A stretch of DNA of 64,000 nt from NCBI GenBank assembly GCA_017442315.1, contig JAFRZX010000042.1, positions 19,101-83,100 of the forward strand. Direction: 5' to 3'. Positions 44,621-51,999 of this stretch are shown here, piece after piece. The notes below the pieces were generated by a model that saw only the letters and a list, made by a program, of their open reading frames with translations, made no database searches and was not told the DNA's origin. How positions within the stretch are numbered: the first letter of the stretch is position 1; every line of letters starts with the position of its first letter. The stretch is from Bacteroidales bacterium (GTDB lineage Bacteria; Bacteroidota; Bacteroidia; Bacteroidales; UBA932). Position numbers and translations under genes: made by a program.

Positions 44621-45574
44621 ATGAATGTTATGATGTTTGTATGGGCTGCGGTAATTGTCGTAGGTCTTGTGGTATTTCTCTGGTTTTTTCCGGTGACATT
44701 ATGGTTTCAGGCATTAATATCAGGTGTGCGTATTTCTTTGATTCAGCTGGTGCTTATGCGATGGAGGGGAGTGTCTCCCAACACGATAGTAATGGCTATG
44801 GTCACTGGTACAAAAGCCGGACTTAAGTTGTATGCAAATGAACTTGAGGCCCATTATCTGGCGAAAGGAAATGTCCCAAAAGTTGTGAATGCTTTGATTT
44901 CTGCAGATAAGGCGAATATTTCTCTTGATTTCAAGATGGCTGCGGCTATTGATCTTGCTGGTCGTGATGTTTTTGAGGCGGTACAGATGTCGGTCAATCC
45001 AAAGGTTATCAACACACCACCTGTAACGGCTGTTGCAAAGGATGGAATTCAGCTTATAGCAAAGGCCCGTGTTACAGTGCGTGCTAACATCAAGCAGCTT
45101 GTGGGTGGTGCTGGTGAAGAGACGGTTCTTGCTCGTGTGGGTGAGGGTATTGTTTCGTCTATCGGTTCGGCAGAAAGCCATAAACTTGTATTGGAAAATC
45201 CTGATTCCATTTCAAAGGTCGTTCTCAATAAAGGACTTGATGCAGGAACAGCTTTTGAAATCCTGTCAATCGATATCGCTGACATTGATATTGGAAAGAA
45301 TATTGGTGCAGTTCTTCAGATGGACCAGGCTGAGGCAGATAAGAATATTGCACAAGCTCGTGCTGAAGAGCGTCGCGCAATGGCGGTTGCTCTTGAGCAG
45401 GAAATGAAAGCAAAGGCTCAGGAAGCTCGCGCAAGGGTGATTGAAGCAGAAGCAGAGGTTCCTCTCGCAATGGCAGAAGCCTTCCGTTCAGGTAATCTGG
45501 GTATCATGGACTATTATAGGATGAAGAACATGCAGGCAGATACTGAAATGCGTGAAAATATTGCAAAACAATAG
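44621..45574 (+). CDS. floA: FloA, flotillin-like scaffold protein (YqfA type)
   Basis: 317 residues. An N-terminal hydrophobic helix ([23 protein letters not shown]) is followed by the family-specific [24 protein letters not shown], an SPFH core ([39 protein letters not shown]) and a Glu/Ala-rich coiled coil (about 230-290), ending with [24 protein letters not shown]. FloA forms functional membrane microdomains. It is clearly the FloA family rather than FloT, so two separate flotillin systems occur in this window. Confidence 0.93.
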   Translation: MNVMMFVWAAVIVVGLVVFLWFFPVTLWFQALISGVRISLIQLVLMRWRGVSPNTIVMAMVTGTKAGLKLYANELEAHYLAKGNVPKVVNALISADKANISLDFKMAAAIDLAGRDVFEAVQMSVNPKVINTPPVTAVAKDGIQLIAKARVTVRANIKQLVGGAGEETVLARVGEGIVSSIGSAESHKLVLENPDSISKVVLNKGLDAGTAFEILSIDIADIDIGKNIGAVLQMDQAEADKNIAQARAEERRAMAVALEQEMKAKAQEARARVIEAEAEVPLAMAEAFRSGNLGIMDYYRMKNMQADTEMRENIAKQ

Positions 45575-45679
45575 TTTTCCTGATTATCTATATACTTGAA
45601 ATTCATAAATTCTTCTTTTTGCTGTTTCCGGGAATCCCCAAGGGTAGTTATCTTAAAAGAAGATGAATTTAAAGTTTTA

Positions 45680-45712
45680 TTTGGTTAATCATTAAAATTA
45701 TTTATATCTTTG
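45680..45712 (+). promoter_or_regulatory. Canonical promoter of tRNA-Ser
   Basis: TTTG at 45680-45683 and TATCTTTG at 45705-45712 with a 21-base spacer, about 34 bases before the tRNA. It matches the Bacteroidota -33/-7 consensus. Confidence 0.75.
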
Positions 45713-45746
45713 CACTCTCGTTTAATGACGGGAGTTTCAGCTGACT

Positions 45747-45833
45747 GGTGAGATGGGTGAGTGGCTGAAACCAGCAGTTTGCTAAACTGCCGTACGGGTA
45801 ACCGTACCGGGGGTTCGAATCCCCCTCTCACCG
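45747..45833 (+). tRNA. tRNA-Ser (anticodon GCU)
   Basis: 87 bases. The acceptor stem GGTGAGA pairs with TCTCACC, with G as discriminator. The anticodon loop TTTGCTAAA has the stem CAG/CTG; the anticodon GCU reads AGC/AGU. The long variable arm (CGTACGGGTAACCGTACCG) and the T-arm GGGGGTTCGAATCCCCC are typical of serine tRNAs. CCA is not encoded. It immediately precedes the restriction-modification patch, but no duplicate of its 3' end was found downstream. Confidence 0.97.
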
Positions 45834-45844
45834 CAGAAAGCATT

Positions 45845-45890
45845 AAAAACCTCAATAGAAGCACTTCTATCGAGGTTTTTTCTTTTTTTA
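45845..45890 (+). terminator. Terminator after tRNA-Ser
   Basis: Arms AAAACCTC-A-ATAGAAG and CTTCTAT-C-GAGGTTTT around a CA loop, then TTTTCTTTTTTT. Confidence 0.88.
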
Positions 45891-45923
45891 ATCGCCCAAT
45901 TTTTGGATTAACGGAAAATTTGG

Positions 45924-46072
45924 GGATCACCTGCAAAAGCATGTTTCTGAGCATAGATAAGTATCGCTTCCATACTCACCCTCGCCGTAAACAAACCGCG
46001 AGGGGATTTTATGATTTATCAGAGATACCTCCGGATTATTCAATCACTAGCACAGGGTTTTGCAGGTGATCC
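45924..46072. mobile_element. 149-base element with perfect 15-base terminal inverted repeats (MITE-like or structured RNA)
   Basis: GGATCACCTGCAAAA (45924-45938) is matched exactly in reverse complement by TTTTGCAGGTGATCC (46058-46072). The interior has no convincing open frame but holds a nested hairpin with 7-base stem CCCTCGC/GCGAGGG. There is no clear target-site duplication. This occupies the first part of the gene-free stretch 45891-46377. It could be a miniature inverted-repeat element or a small structured RNA. Confidence 0.5.
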
Positions 46073-46094
46073 GTAAAGTCCCGGTTGTTTTTTA

Positions 46095-46134
46095 ATTGCT
46101 GTCCATCAACAGCCGGGTTTTCATGGATAGAACT
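46095..46134 (-). repeat. Palindromic repeat P, copy 1 (left edge of restriction-modification patch)
   Basis: Read on the minus strand it is AGTTCTATCCATGAAAACCC followed by GGCTGTTGATGGACAGC; copy 2 at 62615-62654 is AGTTCTGTCCATGAAAACCC followed by GGCTTTTGATGGATAGAACT. The match continues over about 37 bases with 3 mismatches in inverted orientation. Copy 1 is less symmetrical because one outer arm has decayed. Confidence 0.7.
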
Positions 46135-46149
46135 ATTAAATGGAGACTT

Positions 46150-46181
46150 CTATCCACAAAAAGGCCTGTTTCTGTGGACAG
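46150..46181. repeat. Related hairpin P' next to palindrome P copy 1
   Basis: CTATCCACAAA pairs with TTTCTGTGGACAG around a GGCC centre, with one bulge. The design (TATCCA arm, A-run, GC-rich centre) is that of palindrome P, 16 bases away. Further short hairpins (AGCGAG/CTCGCT, CATGC/GCATG) follow to about 46250, so 46095-46300 is densely structured; it contains no supported gene. Confidence 0.5.
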
Positions 46182-46326
46182 GATGGCACAAGGCAGGCGT
46201 AGCGAGTCCCTTTGGCGTAACTCTCGCTGCATGCTTTGAAGTGCATGAAACTGGATTTTGACCTGAAAAGTGTATGACAGCTGACGTATGAGATGTATCA
46301 CTCAGGAAGTCATATAATATGTCTTT

Positions 46327-46358
46327 TGTCACTTATTTCGGGTTGACTATTAGTGACA
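46327..46358. promoter_or_regulatory. Inverted repeat upstream of the controller HTH gene, putative operator
   Basis: TGTCACTTA (46327-46335) and TTAGTGACA (46350-46358) are inverted repeats with 8 of 9 matches, 14 bases apart, just upstream of a weak -7-like CATTTTTG near 46366. Controller proteins of type II restriction-modification systems bind such paired sites to time nuclease expression. Binding is inference. Confidence 0.5.
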
Positions 46359-46377
46359 TTCTTTTCATTTTTGTAGT

Positions 46378-46614
46378 ATGATTGCAAAAGTGAACACTAT
46401 TATGAGAGAGGAGTTTCTTCAATCCTTCGGCAATAACGTCAGGAAGATAAGAGAATCTAAAGGTTTAACACAGGAGGCTCTTGCATTTATGGCTGGACTC
46501 AGTCGCTCTTACTATACAGAACTTGAATTAGGAAAACGAAACCCTTCTTTATTGAACATCAAGAAGTTGGCAGATGCACTCTGTGTCTCGTTGCCGTCAT
46601 TACTAACTTTTTAA
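46378..46614 (+). CDS. Controller-type HTH regulator of the restriction-modification module
   Basis: 78 residues from 46378; an alternative start at 46402 (MREEFLQSFGNNVRKIRE, 70 residues) may be the real one because the promoter lies so close. One XRE-type helix-turn-helix: RKIRESKGLTQEALAFMAGLSRSYYTELELGKRNPSLLNIKKLADAL. Size and position, two bases before the nuclease ATG, are those of C proteins, which activate their own and the nuclease gene after methylation has been established. An inverted repeat suitable as its binding site is upstream. Confidence 0.85.
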   Translation: MIAKVNTIMREEFLQSFGNNVRKIRESKGLTQEALAFMAGLSRSYYTELELGKRNPSLLNIKKLADALCVSLPSLLTF

Positions 46615-46616
46615 TT

Positions 46617-47486
46617 ATGGCAAGGTTTTTTTATAATGGTATGGAGTATGCCAGTTTTAAACATCCTATGCTGGAATGGATTTTTAATAAGTACAATCCT
46701 GCTCACGACACTAGCAAAACAATTATTCAGTTCACTCTCCAAGATATTTCAGATGGATATAGAGCTCTTAATATACGAGAGCCAGCATCTATCTCGAACA
46801 CAATCCTTGACTTGACACGCCAAAAGAGGCCAATATCGTCACGATTACCGAAATCTATATATTCATTAGGTTATGACCTAAGAAAGAAGACAGGCAAGAC
46901 AGGTATTTTTCTGCCTGATGGCAAAGAAGTAAACTTTGCTGGTGAGTTTGTTTATGTGGGAGTTGGAAATGAGTTGTCTGAGTGGCTTGATTGGGATAAA
47001 GACTTCGATGAGGTATATCATCTAAATCCTAGTGGTGTACCGCCTCAAATCTTACCCTTCTTAAGGCAAGATGAAGGTGCATTATTCTCTGTAATAGATT
47101 ATTGCGATATATTTTCCAAAATCCTTCGTAATTCTCCAAATAGTGTATTAAGAGTTCAGAATCCGTTGAAATGGCAACCGAACGAGATAGATGGTTTCTA
47201 TCACGGAAGATGGAATAGCGGTGATGTGTTGTATCCTGTAGAGGCAAAAGCATTGACAACTGGTGATGATATAAACCTGGTTCAAATGCTAGGAGGTATA
47301 AGAACTTTGAGTGATAACCTTGCTCATTTTGATATATATGTTCAGCCTGTAGCAGCAAGAATGGTACAAAATGGAATACACTTCGCTTTCTTTCAGAAAA
47401 TCAAGGCTGGTGACTATGTAACAGAAATGAAGGTTGACAAGAGGATTTGCGTTATATTTAATCCCGTGTTTGAATGTTGGCTATAA
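46617..47486 (+). CDS. Probable type II restriction endonuclease, PD-(D/E)XK fold
   Basis: 289 residues, not a family I can name. The evidence for a nuclease is the neighbourhood plus a catalytic-looking signature: NEIDGFYHG with Asp192, followed by YPVEAKAL with Glu209-Ala-Lys211, the D...ExK order and spacing of PD-(D/E)XK enzymes, on a strand before a helix (DDINLVQMLGGIRTL). The N-terminal 120 residues, with helix-rich and Lys/Arg-rich segments (DLTRQKRPISSRLPKSIYSLGYDLRKK), may recognise DNA. The recognition sequence is unknown. It overlaps neither neighbour: 2 bases after the HTH gene and 31 before the methyltransferase. Confidence 0.75.
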   Translation: MARFFYNGMEYASFKHPMLEWIFNKYNPAHDTSKTIIQFTLQDISDGYRALNIREPASISNTILDLTRQKRPISSRLPKSIYSLGYDLRKKTGKTGIFLPDGKEVNFAGEFVYVGVGNELSEWLDWDKDFDEVYHLNPSGVPPQILPFLRQDEGALFSVIDYCDIFSKILRNSPNSVLRVQNPLKWQPNEIDGFYHGRWNSGDVLYPVEAKALTTGDDINLVQMLGGIRTLSDNLAHFDIYVQPVAARMVQNGIHFAFFQKIKAGDYVTEMKVDKRICVIFNPVFECWL

Positions 47487-47517
47487 ATATGCAACTTTGT
47501 CCCCTAAATGAGACATT

Positions 47518-48900
47518 ATGGCTTTCAAATATCATAAACCTACAAGAGATAAATGTGAGGTATGCGAGGAATTAGACCGCACAATAACTGAAAAACCAAT
47601 AATAAGCACTTATGTTGGTAAGGCTTCGTCAGCAAATAATTATCCATTTCATAATTGGTATAACTTTGTATTAGGATATGTTCCGGACTTTCCATTGTAT
47701 ATTATCAATAAATACAAGATTACCCCGGAACATACTGTTTTGGACCCTTTTATGGGTACTGCGACCACAAATGTAGTTGCAAAGGGACTAGGTATTCCTT
47801 CATACGGAGTGGAGGCTAATGACTACTTTATAGGAGTTGGCAAGACAAAACTAACGTGGAATATTGATATTGAGAAGTTAAACAGATATTACAAGAAAAT
47901 CCAAAAAAGGATATATGAAATAGCGGATGAGTATAAGTTCGACGATGCTGAAGATAACCTGTTCTCTAAAAGCGGTACTCTAAAGCCTTATACTGAGTAT
48001 AATACTTATAGACCTGAAGGGTTAGAGGCGAGATATATATCAGATAAGCCATTTGCAAAGTTGATGATAATCCGGCAGGCTATGAGTGAGGTTATTAAGA
48101 AAAGCACTCCGATTGAGATTTATAACTTTTTTCACACAGCCTTTACAGCCATTATAGTTCCTAGTTCAAATGTATCATATGGCCCTGGATTTGGAATCAA
48201 AAGAGCCAGAAATGACTATGATGTTTTTGGACTCTTCGAACAAAAGGTTACAAGGATGCTAGGTGACCTTGACAATGTAAAGAAAAGCGAGAACAGGAAA
48301 ACACCGTTCAAGATCGTTCATGGCGATTCCAGGCATCTATCTGAATATATAGATGAATCATCGATTGATTGTATAATTACATCACCTCCGTATCCTGGAG
48401 ATCATGAATATACTAAATACACCAAATTGGAGTTGATGATTGAACATGATGTAGTGAGCAAGGCAGACTTTAGGGTTATTAAGAAAAGGATGTTGGTTGG
48501 TTCAACTACGAATATCTATAAGGAGTGCAATGATAGGGTTTACGTGGAAGGTAATCCGCTTATAGCTGAGGTTACTGATGAAATCCAAAAGCGTTTAGAA
48601 CACGACGGTGCAACAAGCGGTTATGAGAAACTCTATACAAAATTAGTCTGGGAGTATTTTGGTGGTATGGCAATCGTATTATCTGAGGCTCTAAAGGTGT
48701 TGAAGAAGGGTGGCACATTCTCTTTGTTGGTTAGCGATTCTCATGCTTTCAAAATGGTACATATCCGCACGGCTGTCATTTTGAAAGACATCGCATTAAG
48801 ATTAGGGTATTCAGATGGCTTAATTGAATTGTGGCAGCATAAACGAAGTACTTCTCATGGATACAATCTTAGAGAAGAAATACTGACACTTATCAAATAG
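47518..48900 (+). CDS. DNA amino-methyltransferase (N4-cytosine or N6-adenine) of the restriction-modification module
   Basis: 460 residues. SAM-binding motif I is at residues 76-84 (DPFMGTATT), catalytic motif IV TSPPY at 288-292, and LKKGGTFSLLVSDS near 400 is a later motif. The I-before-IV order with a long region in between suits the alpha-type arrangement, with residues about 110-265 as target-recognition domain; TSPPY favours N4-cytosine but does not exclude N6-adenine. An N-terminal CEVCEEL pair might bind metal. It protects host DNA from the nuclease encoded upstream. Confidence 0.88.
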   Translation: MAFKYHKPTRDKCEVCEELDRTITEKPIISTYVGKASSANNYPFHNWYNFVLGYVPDFPLYIINKYKITPEHTVLDPFMGTATTNVVAKGLGIPSYGVEANDYFIGVGKTKLTWNIDIEKLNRYYKKIQKRIYEIADEYKFDDAEDNLFSKSGTLKPYTEYNTYRPEGLEARYISDKPFAKLMIIRQAMSEVIKKSTPIEIYNFFHTAFTAIIVPSSNVSYGPGFGIKRARNDYDVFGLFEQKVTRMLGDLDNVKKSENRKTPFKIVHGDSRHLSEYIDESSIDCIITSPPYPGDHEYTKYTKLELMIEHDVVSKADFRVIKKRMLVGSTTNIYKECNDRVYVEGNPLIAEVTDEIQKRLEHDGATSGYEKLYTKLVWEYFGGMAIVLSEALKVLKKGGTFSLLVSDSHAFKMVHIRTAVILKDIALRLGYSDGLIELWQHKRSTSHGYNLREEILTLIK

Positions 48901-48920
48901 ATTCTGTCCTCTTTAATATA

Positions 48921-48942
48921 ACAGCTTCTAAGTGAAAGCTGT
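48921..48942. terminator. Hairpin between convergent methyltransferase and dehydrogenase genes
   Basis: ACAGCTT pairs with AAGCTGT around an 8-base loop. There is no T-run, so it is a weak terminator candidate. The sequence resembles the outer part of the dispersed AGAAGCTGTT motif. Confidence 0.4.
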
Positions 48943-48948
48943 CAGATG

Positions 48949-49908
48949 TTATGAGCAACGGGTCATGTCGGGTTTTGCTGATGCTTTCCAGATCCGGATG
49001 TTCTCCGCAATCTGATCTACAAGCCTGGCACGAGCTTCTGTACTGGCCCATGCGGTATGTGGAGAAAAGCGGAATCTCTCAGGATGTTTCACTTTCATAA
49101 GAGGACTTTCTGAAGATAAAGGTTCTGATTCAAACACGTCAAGGGCTGCACCTGAAATCATACCTTTATCCACAGCTTCAGCAAGCGCTTTTTCATCAAT
49201 GATTCCCCCGCGCCCCATGTTTATGATAAATGCGTTTTTTTTCATTCGAGACAGCTCATGCATTCCGATCAGTCCGTAGGTCTTCTCGTTAAGTGGGGCA
49301 TGTACTGAGATAACGTCCGATCCGGCAATCAGTTCATCCAAGGTCAGGCAAGGATAATCCTTGCAATGTGCCGTTCCTGAAGTGGAAAAATAACAGACAT
49401 TCATTCCAAAAGCTTCTGCTATCCTGGCAACCTTGCTTCCAATATTGCCCATACCGATTATTCCCATCGTTTTTCCAGCCAGTTCCATCCAGCATCTGGA
49501 AGGATCCGTAAACATTGCCGATCCGGAATACCTCCCCGATTTCACGCACTCATCATAATAATGTCCTTCACCAGCCAATGACAACAAATGCATGAAAGTG
49601 GCTTGAACTACTGAATCCGTGGAATATCCTATCGCATTGCGTACAGGTATTCCCTTTGCCGTCGCATATTCCAAATCTATGTTGTTTATTCCAGTAGCAG
49701 CCACACAAATCAATTTCAAAGATGGAGCTGCATCAATCAGATCAGACGTAACACGTACTTTGTTTACGATAAGTACATCGCAATCATGCACCCTCTCAAC
49801 GGCCTCTTCCGGACTTGAATCGTGATAACATGTCAGTGTACCTGATTGTTCGATGGGAGCGAATGAAATATCCCCCATAGTCGCAGCATCTAAAAAAACT
49901 ATATTCAT
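48949..49908 (-). CDS. D-2-hydroxyacid dehydrogenase
   Basis: 319 residues, usual length. The NAD-binding Rossmann motif is GIIGMGNIGSKVA (about residues 148-160). The substrate domain has VAATGINNID, and catalytic residues follow the family order: Arg in NMGRGGIIDE is preceded by HAPLNEKTYGLIG, Glu in DVFESEPL and the catalytic His in FSPHTAW. Relatives reduce hydroxypyruvate/glyoxylate or 2-ketoacids; the exact substrate cannot be told. It stands alone, convergent with the methyltransferase. The dispersed AGAAGCTGTTT motif lies immediately before its start. Confidence 0.9.
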   Translation of the reverse strand: MNIVFLDAATMGDISFAPIEQSGTLTCYHDSSPEEAVERVHDCDVLIVNKVRVTSDLIDAAPSLKLICVAATGINNIDLEYATAKGIPVRNAIGYSTDSVVQATFMHLLSLAGEGHYYDECVKSGRYSGSAMFTDPSRCWMELAGKTMGIIGMGNIGSKVARIAEAFGMNVCYFSTSGTAHCKDYPCLTLDELIAGSDVISVHAPLNEKTYGLIGMHELSRMKKNAFIINMGRGGIIDEKALAEAVDKGMISGAALDVFESEPLSSESPLMKVKHPERFRFSPHTAWASTEARARLVDQIAENIRIWKASAKPDMTRCS

Positions 49909-49912
49909 GACT

Positions 49913-49940
49913 GTGGTTTAAATTTAAACAGCTTCTTATG
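49913..49940 (-). repeat. Dispersed AGAAGCTGTTTaAA motif, copy D
   Basis: On the minus strand it reads CATAAGAAGCTGTTTAAATT followed by TAAACCAC, only 5 bases upstream of the dehydrogenase ATG. GTTTAAATTTAAAC is a perfect 14-base palindrome inside it. Confidence 0.5.
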
Positions 49941-50043
49941 TTTGAGAATGGATTTCTCAATTTTCCGAAAGATAGTTTAAAAGCCTTTATAATCAAAATT
50001 TACCATTTCGCATATCCGATTTTTGCAACATAACCTTTTTATT

Positions 50044-50051
50044 TATATTTG
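50044..50051 (+). promoter_or_regulatory. -7 element of the histidine kinase gene
   Basis: TATATTTG matches TAnnTTTG, with a TTTG at 50022-50025 (18-base spacer, slightly short). It is 7 bases before the ATG at 50059, so the leader would be almost absent, and it excludes the TTG start at 50023. Confidence 0.55.
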
Positions 50052-50058
50052 TAAGCAC

Positions 50059-51219
50059 ATGACAACTTTTGAAAGACATATCCGTTTGATTGACAAATCA
50101 AGGATTCAGGAGATACTGCTATATTTGGTAATGTGGCTGCTGATCATTCTGTTTCCTATAATGAATGAGTCTATTGAATATTCCCGTGGACATGATTTCG
50201 ATTGGAAACATATCTTCCATTGGTGGATTGCTTCCATTCCCTATCTGATAATATTTTTCATTCACGACATAGTGCTGGTTCCTCAATTTCTTTTGAAAGG
50301 GCGGTTCAAGCGCTATGCTTTCCTTACCCTGTGCATTCTCGCGGCATTCTACTTTTCCCAACGGCTTACAATGGATAGAGACGTGTTCCCGGCAGAGCAA
50401 GAGGAGTGCTTCCACAAACCCCTTCCTCCTGCTCCCGGCATGCATCATCAACATGCGTACGGTTTTCCTCCGCCTAATGATATGCCTGGCAACCATCCCC
50501 CACGTCCTCACTTACCTTTTCCTCATCTGATAAATCTGTTCATAGCATTCCTGATGCTTGGGTTTAATGTGGCTGTTTCGCTCCTGTTCAAATACTATCG
50601 TGAAATGGATACATTGGAAGCCACAGAAAACATACGTATCAAAAATGAGCTGAAATATCTGAAGACCCAGATAAGTCCGCATTTTTTCATGAACATGCTG
50701 AATAACATTCATGCTATGATTGAAAAAGATCCGGTAAAAGCTCAGGACCTTATTATAGAACTTTCCAAAATAATGAGATACGTGCTCTATGAAGGAAATC
50801 ATAATAAGACTACATTTGCCGATGAAGTGAAGTTCATATCATCTTATATTGAGCTAATGCGTCAGCGCTACTCTGCTGAAAAAGTCAGCATCGAACTCTC
50901 TGTGCCTGAGAGTCCATCCTCATTGATACAGCTTCCGCCACTCCTTTTCATAACTTTTGTTGAAAATGCTTTCAAGCACGGTATCAGCTACTACAATAAT
51001 TCGGTTATTAAGGTCTCACTCGAAGAAAACAATGGAAACATCCACTTCTGGTGCTTTAACACCAAACCAAAGGCCAATTCTGAATCAATATTAGAAGGAG
51101 GAGTCGGACTGAAAAACGTACAGCGGCGACTTGATCTCATATATGGAAATTCTTATACACTTGAATTGAAAGAGGACAAAGACAATTACACTGTAAATTT
51201 AACTATACCATGCCTATGA
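50059..51219 (+). CDS. LytS-like membrane sensor histidine kinase
   Basis: 386 residues from the ATG at 50059 (MTTFERHIRLID). Four membrane segments: about residues 17-37, 57-75, 83-98 and 157-178. Between segments three and four is a His/Pro-rich loop (FHKPLPPAPGMHHQHAYGFPPP; PGNHPPRPHLPFPH) that could bind a metal. The His_kinase (LytS) motif TQISPHFFMNMLNNIHAM has the phospho-acceptor His, and the ATPase has FVENAFKHGIS and GVGLKNVQRRL. It overlaps the response-regulator gene by 10 bases. The signal is unknown. Confidence 0.92.
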   Translation: MTTFERHIRLIDKSRIQEILLYLVMWLLIILFPIMNESIEYSRGHDFDWKHIFHWWIASIPYLIIFFIHDIVLVPQFLLKGRFKRYAFLTLCILAAFYFSQRLTMDRDVFPAEQEECFHKPLPPAPGMHHQHAYGFPPPNDMPGNHPPRPHLPFPHLINLFIAFLMLGFNVAVSLLFKYYREMDTLEATENIRIKNELKYLKTQISPHFFMNMLNNIHAMIEKDPVKAQDLIIELSKIMRYVLYEGNHNKTTFADEVKFISSYIELMRQRYSAEKVSIELSVPESPSSLIQLPPLLFITFVENAFKHGISYYNNSVIKVSLEENNGNIHFWCFNTKPKANSESILEGGVGLKNVQRRLDLIYGNSYTLELKEDKDNYTVNLTIPCL

Positions 51220-51935
51220 TGATAAGATGTCTGGCCATAGATGATGAGCCGATTGCTTTGGAAAAGCTTAACACTTATATAAAGAAGATACCATATCTGA
51301 CACTTGTTGCATCGTGCGAGAGTACATTTGATGCAATGAAGGTTATGTCGGAAGAAAAGATTGATGCGATATTCGTTGATATCAATATTCCGGATGTGAA
51401 CGGTATCGAATTTATCAGATCCTTGAATGATCCTCCTTTGGTAATATTCATCACCGCATACTCGGAATACGCTGTAGACAGCTATGGTGTCAATGCTATT
51501 GATTATATATTGAAGCCTTATAGCTTCACTGAGTTTCAACGTGCAGCCAATAAACTGCAGAAGCAATGGACACTCATGCACCAGAGACAAAACACCTCAC
51601 ATACGGATTCCGGAATACTTTATCTGAAAATAGATTACCGTTACGTAAAGGTTAATATTGACGACATCATTTATATAGAAGGTATGAATGAGTACCTGAA
51701 GATATGGACGGTTTCAGAGGATCCATTCCTTACGCACACAACATTCAAGCATTTGCTCTGCCATCTGCCGGATAACTTCCTGCAGATTCACCGGTCATAT
51801 ATCATAAACATGAAACATATCAAGGAAATAGACCGTTCTATAGTACTGATGAGTAATGGCGCGAGGATATCCATCAGTGACAGCAACAAAGATGTATTCA
51901 ATCAATATCTGCAGATGCACAGCATAAAGAAATAG
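51210..51935 (+). CDS. LytTR-family response regulator
   Basis: 241 residues. The receiver domain (1-118) has the acidic pair IDDEP, the phospho-acceptor Asp in IFVDINIPDVNG, Thr in FITAYSEYA and Lys in ILKPYS. A LytTR DNA-binding domain follows from about residue 135 (LKIDYRYVKVNIDDIIYIEGMNEYLKIWT, FLQIHRSYIINMKHIKEI). Partner of the kinase directly upstream, with a 10-base overlap. Targets are not visible in the window. Confidence 0.94.
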   Translation: MPMMIRCLAIDDEPIALEKLNTYIKKIPYLTLVASCESTFDAMKVMSEEKIDAIFVDINIPDVNGIEFIRSLNDPPLVIFITAYSEYAVDSYGVNAIDYILKPYSFTEFQRAANKLQKQWTLMHQRQNTSHTDSGILYLKIDYRYVKVNIDDIIYIEGMNEYLKIWTVSEDPFLTHTTFKHLLCHLPDNFLQIHRSYIINMKHIKEIDRSIVLMSNGARISISDSNKDVFNQYLQMHSIKK

Positions 51936-51984
51936 AAAAAGAAGCTGTATTCTTTGAAAAGTCTCAGAATGCAGCTTCTTTTTT
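51936..51984 (+). terminator. Strong terminator after the response regulator gene
   Basis: AAAAAGAAGCTG-T-ATTCT pairs with AGAAT-G-CAGCTTCTTTTT. It starts immediately after the stop codon and may also serve the convergent gene at 52000. Confidence 0.9.
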
Positions 51985-51999
51985 ACTTTAATCTATCTC

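Noticed and set aside
45747-48948. Integration of the restriction-modification patch into tRNA-Ser by att duplication
   Set aside because: No second copy of the tRNA 3' end was found in the downstream region, so att-mediated integration is not supported.
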